Of a stretch of DNA of 7,011 nucleotides, positions 1-4,527 are shown piece after piece. Position 1 is the stretch's first letter, and every line of letters starts with the position of its first letter. A program made the position numbers and the translations under genes. Under the pieces are notes generated by a model that saw only the letters and a list, made by a program, of their open reading frames with translations, ran no database searches and was not told the DNA's origin. This stretch comes from Eubacterium sp. (GTDB lineage Bacteria > Bacillota_A > Clostridia > Peptostreptococcales > Anaerovoracaceae): contig JAETSS010000067.1 of assembly GCA_021769545.1 (NCBI GenBank), positions 1-7,011 on the forward strand, read 5' to 3'.

Positions 1-1
1 G

Positions 2-82
2 CTGCAGGTAGAATTCAAGAGAAACGATCTGGCATCGCTGTTCGATGAAAGCGAAAAGGCACGATGCCTGGAAAATGAATGA
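2..82 (+). CDS. 3' end of an unidentified protein gene (partial)
   Basis: The frame is open from the left edge to a TGA at 80-82 and gives 26 residues ending in ASLFDESEKARCLENE, a charged, soluble-looking C-terminus. The other plus-strand frames close earlier. A well-formed intrinsic terminator starts about 25 bases after the stop, which supports a real gene end on this strand. Too little is visible to name a family, and I do not recognise the tail. Confidence 0.55.
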   Translation: MQVEFKRNDLASLFDESEKARCLENE

Positions 83-107
83 TCTATAAACTATGAGCGA
101 TTTATGG

Positions 108-154
108 GAGGCATGCCGCCTCAGTGTTGGGCTGAGACGGTAAGCCTCTTTTTT
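108..154 (+). terminator. Intrinsic terminator of the upstream gene
   Basis: An outer stem GAGGC (108-112) pairs with GCCTC (144-148). Inside it CCG and CTCAG pair with CTGAG and CGG around a TGTTGGG loop, with small internal mismatches. Six T residues follow at 149-154. It ends transcription of the partial gene at 2-82 and insulates the regulator at 308 from read-through. Confidence 0.85.
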
Positions 155-228
155 CGTAGGCTGAGCATACCTCCGGGGGAGGAGGGGGAATATATTGCAG
201 GACGGCGAATCGACTATCTTCATTCATA
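155..228 (+). other. Intergenic leader with G-rich hairpin and orphan ribosome site
   Basis: This stretch between the terminator and the dyad operator holds a short hairpin, CCTCC (170-174) against GGAGG (178-182), then a purine run with a second GGAGG (181-185). A TTG at 195-197 sits 9 bases after that GGAGG and opens a 27-codon frame ending at 276-278. No promoter is apparent for that frame, so it is described here and among the findings rather than called as a gene. Confidence 0.35.
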
Positions 229-265
229 TCGTCAATATCGTCAAAATTATTGACTTGATTGACGA
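229..265. promoter_or_regulatory. Four-repeat dyad, candidate operator for the regulator gene
   Basis: Four copies of GTCAA lie at 231-235 and 240-244 (direct) and at 250-254 and 259-263 (inverted, as TTGAC). Spacing is 9 bp within each pair, and everything is symmetric about position 247. The outer arms extend to TCGTCAAT (229-236) and ATTGACGA (258-265). The third copy coincides with the -35 box (250-255), so a bound protein would block RNA polymerase. Two paired half-sites suit two DNA-binding dimers. The obvious candidate ligand is the winged-helix protein encoded just downstream (autoregulation), which is an inference. Confidence 0.6.
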
Positions 266-279
266 CAAAAAGGTATAAT
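250..279 (+). promoter_or_regulatory. Sigma-A type promoter of the AlbA_2/HATPase regulator
   Basis: A -35 box TTGACT (250-255) and a consensus -10 box TATAAT (274-279) are separated by 18 bp. Transcription should start near 286, leaving a leader of about 20 bases that contains the ribosome site AAAGGGGG (294-301), six bases before the ATG at 308. The overlap with the dyad at 229-265 suggests repression. Confidence 0.75.
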
Positions 280-307
280 ATGAATAGAATACAAAAGGGG
301 GTATATT

Positions 308-1627
308 ATGATTTTTAGAGAAAGTGAAAAGACAGAGCTTAAGGAAACCATGGCGGATTCCATAAAAAAAGAAATAATCGCTTTTGCAAACTGTCAGGGC
401 GGAACGTTATATATCGGGGTCAGAGATGATGGAACGGTTATAGGGGTGGATGATCCCGATGGTGTGGCGCTACAGGTCAGCAACATGGTTAGAGATGCTA
501 TCAAGCCGGATCTGACGATGTTCATACATTATGAAACTCTGGAAGAGGATGGAAAGAAAATAGTCGCTGTTGATATCCAGCGTGGTACTGAGCCGCCATA
601 TTATATCGCAAATAAAGGGATGAGGCCGGAAGGGGTCTATGTTCGTCAGGGATTTTCTTCCGCTCCGGCTACTAATACGGCAATCAGACGCATGATAAGG
701 GAAACAGACGGAGAGCGTTTTGAAGAAATGCGATCATTGCAGCAGGACCTGACATTTAAAGCGACTGCAGAAGAATTCATGCAGCGGGGGATCGAATTTG
801 GAAGACCCCAGATGCAGACATTAAAGCTATTGAACAATGACAGCATTTATACGAATCTGGGCCTTCTGTTATCCGAACAATGCATTCATACCATTAAGGT
901 GGCCGTTTTTCAGGGAACGGACCAGAGTATATTCAAAGACCGCCGTGAATTCACCGGATCGCTTTTACAGCAGTTGAATGAAGTATATGATTTTATCGAT
1001 TTTCGCAATCAGACCCATTCGACTTTTGATAAGCTGCTGCGCATCGATACAAGAGATTATCCGGAGGCAGCGGTTCGGGAAGCGTTGCTGAATATGCTGG
1101 TGCACCGTGATTATGCTTTTCGTGCCAGTGCGCTGATCAGCATATACGATGATAGGATGGAATTCGTATCGGTGGGAGGGCTTCTGCCTGGAATCGAGCT
1201 CGAGGATATCATGGTAGGTATCTCCGTATGCAGAAATCAGAATCTTGCCGATGTGTTTTATCGCTTGCGGTTGATAGAGGCTTACGGGACGGGTATACGT
1301 AAGATAATGAACTCATACGAGTCGGCAGACAGGAAACCGGTAATCGAAAATACGGGAAACGCTTTTAAGATCACATTGCCAAATGTCAATGCACATCCCG
1401 AAGTACATGAGAGCACGGTACAGTACTCGGCAGTTTCTTTGAACCAGGAGGAAAATGCTGTGCTGGTTCTTGCAAGGAATAACGGTTATATTATAAGAAT
1501 GGATGTGGAAAGGCTGCTGGATGTCAGTGCGTCCACTGCTTCTCGCCTGCTGCGGCGTATGGTTGAAAAAAACATCCTCGCCCAGCAAGGAAAAGGCAGG
1601 CGCATTAAGTACATCCTGCCTAAATAA
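308..1627 (+). CDS. AlbA_2 (Schlafen-type) / HATPase_c_4 DNA-binding regulator
   Basis: A 439-residue protein of the widespread family of putative transcriptional regulators with a Schlafen AlbA_2 domain, often mislabelled RecG-like helicase. Visible in order: an AlbA_2 nucleic-acid-binding domain (about 4-130) with ESEKTELK and the core FANCQGGTLYIGVRDDG (26-42); a linking region (130-245); a GHKL-like HATPase_c_4 domain with REALLNMLVHRDY (257-269) and RLIEAYGTGIRKI (321-333); and a C-terminal winged helix (about 380-435), where DVSASTASRLLRRMVEKN looks like the recognition region. No helicase motifs are present. The ATG at 308 is preceded by AAAGGGGG, and length and domains look complete. 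The gene is monocistronic, with a terminator before it and a convergent permease after it. It probably controls its own promoter through the dyad at 229-265. Target and effector are unknown; a role in phage defence is possible but has no local support. Confidence 0.85.
   Translation: MIFRESEKTELKETMADSIKKEIIAFANCQGGTLYIGVRDDGTVIGVDDPDGVALQVSNMVRDAIKPDLTMFIHYETLEEDGKKIVAVDIQRGTEPPYYIANKGMRPEGVYVRQGFSSAPATNTAIRRMIRETDGERFEEMRSLQQDLTFKATAEEFMQRGIEFGRPQMQTLKLLNNDSIYTNLGLLLSEQCIHTIKVAVFQGTDQSIFKDRREFTGSLLQQLNEVYDFIDFRNQTHSTFDKLLRIDTRDYPEAAVREALLNMLVHRDYAFRASALISIYDDRMEFVSVGGLLPGIELEDIMVGISVCRNQNLADVFYRLRLIEAYGTGIRKIMNSYESADRKPVIENTGNAFKITLPNVNAHPEVHESTVQYSAVSLNQEENAVLVLARNNGYIIRMDVERLLDVSASTASRLLRRMVEKNILAQQGKGRRIKYILPK
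1591..1621 (-). terminator. Terminator of the permease gene, inside the convergent CDS
   Basis: Read on the minus strand, AGGCAGG pairs with CCTGCCT (1615-1621 and 1594-1600) across a 14-base loop, and TTTT follows. This stem lies 16-43 bases beyond the permease stop codon, within the last codons of the convergent regulator gene. The T-run is short, so efficiency may be modest. Confidence 0.5.
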
Positions 1628-1636
1628 CGGGGCATT

Positions 1637-2566
1637 CTATATATCGGCTGTTTCTTCAGCTATTTTTTCGTCTACTTTTGCCTCACTATCCACCGTATCC
1701 ACCGCAGACTCCTTTGCATCCGTAACACACCACCATGTTACCACTGCGATGATTATCACAGCGCCGATCATGGCGAACATTCCCGGTATCTCGCCGACGA
1801 AAATAGCCACCCATACGGGATTGAACAGCGGCTCCAGCATAGCTATCAGAGAGCAGGCCAGCGGAGGGCAGTCTCTGGAAGCGATGGCATAGAGGACATA
1901 AGGTATGCCCAGCTGGAAGATTCCAAGGATCACAACGAACAGTATTTCCGTTCCCGATATGGAAGCCGTGCCCGCAAAACCGATAGGCATGCCGATTATC
2001 GCCGATAGACAATGTGCGAACAGGATGCCGCTCATGCGGATGGAATCATCCTCGCCGCCCTGACCTGTCATCACGAACATCAGAGCCATGAATATCCCGG
2101 CGAGGATAGCCATGAAATTTCCAAGTATGTTGCCCGGAGAGATCTGATCCATGAAAAACAATACGATTCCCGCCATAGTTATAGCGACCGTGATCACTTC
2201 TTTTTTATGCATCTTCTGTTTGAGAAATACAGTGCTTATTATCAGAATGAAAACAGGGGACGAATACTGCAGGACGATGGCATTGGCAGCCGTTGTCAGC
2301 TTTGTGGCGATGACGAAAAACGTGCAGCAGCCCGCAAGCCCCACTGCAGCTCCCATAGAATATCTGCAGACCTTTACAGGGACCCTTTTATAGATCATAT
2401 ATGCCCCCAGAACCATTGCCGATATCAGACTTCTGGAGCCTGCGATCAGCAGCGGGCTCCATGAGATAAGTTTGATGAATATCCCTCCCATGCTCCACAT
2501 AATGGCACAGACCACCATCATCAGCATTGCTTTACGCTTGTTATGTATCTGATTTACATTGCCCAT
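1637..2566 (-). CDS. EamA/DMT-superfamily permease
   Basis: An integral membrane protein of the drug/metabolite transporter superfamily, with two EamA repeats and about ten hydrophobic helices. Repeat 1 ends in the family pattern around NAIVLQYSSPVFILIISTV. Repeat 2 has CSLIAMLEPLFNPVWVAIFV, the typical LEPL-x(n)-W signature. A hydrophilic acidic tail (about 30 residues rich in E, D, A and V) follows the last helix and should be cytosolic. Members export metabolites, amino acids or drugs; the substrate cannot be read from sequence. The frame is open to an ATG at 2585-2587, but that codon has no ribosome site. The ATG at 2564-2566 is preceded by GGAGGT (2577-2582) with 10 bases of spacing, so I chose it (309 residues; 316 with the longer start). 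It is transcribed away from an AraC-type regulator that probably controls it, and converges on the upstream regulator with a 9 bp gap. Confidence 0.88.
   Translation of the reverse strand: MGNVNQIHNKRKAMLMMVVCAIMWSMGGIFIKLISWSPLLIAGSRSLISAMVLGAYMIYKRVPVKVCRYSMGAAVGLAGCCTFFVIATKLTTAANAIVLQYSSPVFILIISTVFLKQKMHKKEVITVAITMAGIVLFFMDQISPGNILGNFMAILAGIFMALMFVMTGQGGEDDSIRMSGILFAHCLSAIIGMPIGFAGTASISGTEILFVVILGIFQLGIPYVLYAIASRDCPPLACSLIAMLEPLFNPVWVAIFVGEIPGMFAMIGAVIIIAVVTWWCVTDAKESAVDTVDSEAKVDEKIAEETADI
1646..1668 (+). terminator. Weak candidate terminator of the regulator gene
   Basis: GGCTG (1646-1650) can pair with CAGCT (1657-1661, one G-T wobble) around a six-base loop, and six T residues follow at 1663-1668. 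It starts 19 bases after the regulator stop and lies inside the 3' end of the convergent permease. The stem is only five pairs, so the call is tentative. Confidence 0.3.
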
Positions 2567-2576
2567 ACAGAAATCG

Positions 2577-2582
2577 ACCTCC
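2577..2582 (-). promoter_or_regulatory. Ribosome site that decides the permease start
   Basis: GGAGGT on the minus strand lies 10 bases before the ATG at 2564-2566 and falls inside the longer reading frame that begins at 2587. The upstream ATG is preceded only by AT-rich sequence (CCGAAAATTTT), so initiation at the inner ATG is more likely. Confidence 0.55.
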
Positions 2583-2587
2583 GTCAT

Positions 2588-2699
2588 AAAATTTTCGGTA
2601 TATTTAATATCTAATATCTAATTATATTGATTATTTTTCGATTTTATATAATAATATTTACATATTATATCGTTATATTGAGCTGTTAGGCGGTGACAA
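2588..2699. promoter_or_regulatory. Divergent control region between permease and AraC regulator
   Basis: This very AT-rich 112 bp should hold both promoters. Plus strand: TTGATT (2627-2632) with TAATAA (2649-2654) at 16 bp is a possible promoter for the AraC gene. Minus strand: TATAAT-like hexamers lie at 2621-2626 and 2664-2669, but neither has a convincing -35 box. A tandem 7 bp repeat AATATCT (2606-2612, 2613-2619) lies close to the permease and is a possible regulator site. The AraC gene has an imperfect ribosome site AGGCGGTG (2688-2695), four bases before its ATG. Individual boxes are uncertain because the composition makes chance matches likely. Confidence 0.4.
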
Positions 2700-3668
2700 A
2701 TGCAGGTACGCGAAATAAAAGTCAATGAAGAGCGAAAGGAGATCAGAAACCACGGGACCTTTGAATTTCCTATTGCCGTATATCAGACGCAGCTAAATAA
2801 AAACATATTGGGATTCGTCAACTGGCACTGGCATGATGAGCTGCAGTTTTGTCTTGTTGTAAAGGGCACGGTTTCTGTATTCCTTAATCAGCGCACGGTC
2901 ACCCTGAGGAAAGGGCAGGGGATCTTTATAAATTCGGGAGTTCTTCATATGTCCAGGGAAGAGCCGGGGACGGACGGTACATATATATGTATAGATTTCA
3001 GCTCCAGGCTACTGTCGAGCTTTCCCAACAGTGCCGTTGATCGAAAATATGTGCTGCCGGTGATCAACAGCAGGAACATAGATGCCGTCGTGCTGGATCA
3101 TGATTCGGAGCGGCAGCGTGATATTCTGGAACGGCTGCAGAAGGTAAACGATCTGTACGAAGCCGGGGCATACGGATATGAGCTTGAGATATGCAGCCAT
3201 CTCAATATGATATGGAGCGATATCCTCTCTGTGATCAGAGCGGAAACAGGAACGGGTGTGGGAACCCAAAATGACCTGGAAAACCTTAAAACAGTAGGCG
3301 GCGGACCGAACCAGATACACCAGCAGCGTCTGAGGGACATCGTCACATATATAGAAAAGCATTTTGAGGAACCTATAGCGCTGGGCGACATCTCGCATCA
3401 CGTACACCTGAGCGTTAGCGAATGCTGCAGATTTTTCAAAAAAAACATGAACTGCACCATATTCGATTACCTTACGGAATTTCGCATAGGAAAGAGCATC
3501 GGACTCCTTACCGAAACCAACATGACGGTAAGCCGTATAGCATATGAAACAGGCTTTGGCAGCAGCAGCTATTTCATAGAAAAATTCAAGAGCAAAATGG
3601 GAATGACTCCCAATGCCTACAGGCGCAAAATAACAGAAAACACCTGTGCCGGGTCGTCCCGTATATAG
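2700..3668 (+). CDS. AraC-family transcriptional regulator with N-terminal cupin
   Basis: A 322-residue cytosolic regulator. The N-terminal half (about 20-105) is an AraC-type cupin sensor with the usual HWHDELQFCLVVKG start (H43, H45, E47) and GQGIFINSGVLH (73-83). A helical linker (135-180) follows, probably for dimerisation. The C-terminal AraC/XylS double helix-turn-helix (about 209-310) carries the family pattern VSRIAYETGFGSSSYFIEKF followed by GMTPNAYRRK. The length is normal for the family and nothing is missing. It is divergent from the EamA permease, the classic arrangement of a local activator and its target, so the permease is the likely target and a small ligand bound by the cupin the likely signal; both are inferences. 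The last codons and the TAG stop lie within the stem-loop of the terminator. Confidence 0.9.
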   Translation: MQVREIKVNEERKEIRNHGTFEFPIAVYQTQLNKNILGFVNWHWHDELQFCLVVKGTVSVFLNQRTVTLRKGQGIFINSGVLHMSREEPGTDGTYICIDFSSRLLSSFPNSAVDRKYVLPVINSRNIDAVVLDHDSERQRDILERLQKVNDLYEAGAYGYELEICSHLNMIWSDILSVIRAETGTGVGTQNDLENLKTVGGGPNQIHQQRLRDIVTYIEKHFEEPIALGDISHHVHLSVSECCRFFKKNMNCTIFDYLTEFRIGKSIGLLTETNMTVSRIAYETGFGSSSYFIEKFKSKMGMTPNAYRRKITENTCAGSSRI

Positions 3669-3680
3669 GTGTTTTCTGTT
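3632..3680. terminator. Bidirectional terminator between AraC gene and spoIIR
   Basis: A perfect 14 bp inverted repeat, 3632-3645 (ending AACACCT) and 3667-3680 (starting AGGTGTT), encloses a 21-base loop that itself holds CGGG/CCCG (3650-3653 and 3658-3661). Because the arms contain A and T runs, both strands show a hairpin with T-rich 3' side: TTTTCTGTTT on plus, TTTTCTGTTATTTT on minus. It overlaps the AraC stop codon and lies about 115 bases beyond the spoIIR stop. Confidence 0.7.
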
Positions 3681-3698
3681 TGAATGTCATTTAATGTC

Positions 3699-3780
3699 AG
3701 GAGGTATAAAACTTTGATTTTAACCGCATCGCCTCCGGCTGCTGTGTCTCAGGGCTTATGACGGGCGGGTGTGACAAGGC
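3699..3780 (-). other. Intergenic segment resembling 16S rRNA 3'-end sequences
   Basis: Read on the minus strand, 3759-3780 contains TTGTCACACCCGCCCGTC. It differs from the universal 16S decoding-site sequence TTGTACACACCGCCCGTC only by one missing A and one extra C. The segment ends in ACCTCCT (3699-3705 region), the anti-Shine-Dalgarno word that ends 16S rRNA. The roughly 50 bases between do not resemble helices 44-45 to my eye. The minus frame is open through the segment (including VISPETQQPEAMRLKSKF) but has no start signal. On plus, AGGAGG (3699-3704) precedes a TTG with only a 15-residue frame. It may be a degenerate rRNA fragment, a dispersed repeat or coincidence. Confidence 0.3.
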
Positions 3781-3795
3781 GCTTTATCATGGCTT

Positions 3796-4407
3796 TCACT
3801 CGTCCCCAAGCAGCTCCAGCAGCTTCCACCGAAGCTCCAGCCTCTGCTCGTCGGACAGTCGATCGTCGGATAGTTGCTCGTCCTCCGGTCCGTCATCGGC
3901 AGGCCCTTCACCATCCTCATCCGTCCCCTCATCAAGAAGACATAGCGGCGGAAAGAGGACGCACCACCAGTTTTCGCCTTCGCCGCTTCCGATGGTTATG
4001 TTGAGGGCTTCATAGTTTCCGGCAGGAAAAGTTATATCGCCGTATGTCTTTTCGGGTATATACCTTACGCCTATATCGGCGCCTGCCGGGTAGTCATAGC
4101 CTTCGGAAGCGATGACACCTTCGGCGATTTTTTCAAGTCTGTCCAGGTTGCCTCGCAGGAACTCCTCCGTGTCATCGACACTGTCGAGATCATCCTGCTT
4201 TTGCATATATTCGATGACGGCATCGCGGACCTTCAGCTTCAAAGCCTGATCGCCCACAGTATCGCTGTTGGCGATGACATGGAGTCTTATGATCCCCTCG
4301 TGGCTATTGCCACCGTCACCGATATATGTATAAAACAGGAGCAGTCCCATGATTATGACGAGAGCAAGACAGATAACGCATTTCTTCTCATCGGATACTT
4401 TCTTCAA
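3796..4407 (-). CDS. spoIIR: Stage II sporulation protein R (SpoIIR)
   Basis: SpoIIR is made in the forespore under sigma F and exported to the intermembrane space. There it activates the SpoIIGA protease so that pro-sigma E is processed in the mother cell. The 203 residues show a basic start, one hydrophobic export/anchor helix (10-28), the family block IIRLHVIANSDTVGDQALKL (39-58) and the strongly conserved block TYGDITFPAGNYEAL with GENWWCVLFPPLC (121-156). A very acidic tail (157-189) and a short amphipathic helix finish the protein. I chose the TTG at 4405-4407 because GGAGG (4416-4420) is 8 bases upstream; another TTG two codons earlier is only 2 bases from it. No ATG is suitably placed. 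It lies 120 bp downstream of the SipL-like gene on the same strand, with a candidate sigma-F promoter in the gap. Confidence 0.95.
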   Translation of the reverse strand: MKKVSDEKKCVICLALVIIMGLLLFYTYIGDGGNSHEGIIRLHVIANSDTVGDQALKLKVRDAVIEYMQKQDDLDSVDDTEEFLRGNLDRLEKIAEGVIASEGYDYPAGADIGVRYIPEKTYGDITFPAGNYEALNITIGSGEGENWWCVLFPPLCLLDEGTDEDGEGPADDGPEDEQLSDDRLSDEQRLELRWKLLELLGDE

Positions 4408-4415
4408 TTCCAATT

Positions 4416-4420
4416 CCTCC
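4416..4420 (-). promoter_or_regulatory. Ribosome site fixing the spoIIR TTG start
   Basis: AAAAGGAGG on the minus strand has 8 bases to the TTG at 4405-4407 and only 2 bases to the in-frame TTG at 4411-4413. Normal spacing therefore selects the inner TTG, giving an MKKVSDEKK start. Confidence 0.65.
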
Positions 4421-4458
4421 TTTTAAAGCATTTTGTTTGTCCTTTGCTTTGTACCGTA

Positions 4459-4487
4459 AGTTTTTACAGAAGGAAAAGGAATTATAC
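4459..4487 (-). promoter_or_regulatory. Candidate sigma-F promoter of spoIIR
   Basis: On the minus strand GTATA (4483-4487) matches the sigma-F -35 pattern GYATA. After 15 bp, GTAAAAACT (4459-4467) matches the -10 pattern GGNNANANT except at the second base. spoIIR is a sigma-F gene in characterised spore formers, so position and type agree. The implied leader is about 45 bases. The consensus is short and recalled from Bacillus subtilis, so chance matches are possible. Confidence 0.4.
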
Positions 4488-4527
4488 ATATTTCTGGAAA
4501 ATTTTCCGAAAAATATTTTAAAGTTAT

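Noticed and set aside
308..1627. Annotation as an ATP-dependent DNA helicase (RecG).
   Set aside because: There is no Walker A or DEAD/DEAH-type helicase motif; the similarity is the family's AlbA_2/HATPase_c_4 architecture, which is often mislabelled.
1503..1892. Plus-strand frame bridging the regulator end and the permease.
   Set aside because: It overlaps two supported genes in the wrong frame, so it is a by-product of the convergent gene ends.
2012..2464. Plus-strand 150-codon frame opposite the permease.
   Set aside because: It is antisense to well-conserved EamA helices and has no start signals or known motif.
2627..2652. TTGATT plus perfect TATAAT as the AraC gene promoter.
   Set aside because: The spacing is only 14 bp, outside the usual 16-18; the nearby 16 bp option with TAATAA is kept as tentative.
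3714..3761. A 15-residue gene starting at TTG after AGGAGG.
   Set aside because: It is very short, lies just beyond a terminator without a promoter, and the AGGAGG is better explained as part of the 16S-like segment on the other strand.
3758..4015. Plus-strand frame coding a serine-rich peptide.
   Set aside because: It is the mirror of the acidic GAC/GAG/GAT-rich tail of spoIIR; serine richness follows from reading those codons in antisense.
4491..4512. AT palindrome around GGAAAATTTTCC as a terminator of the sipL-like gene.
   Set aside because: The stem core is nearly all A-T with no proper loop or downstream T-run on the minus strand; a read-through transcript into spoIIR remains possible.
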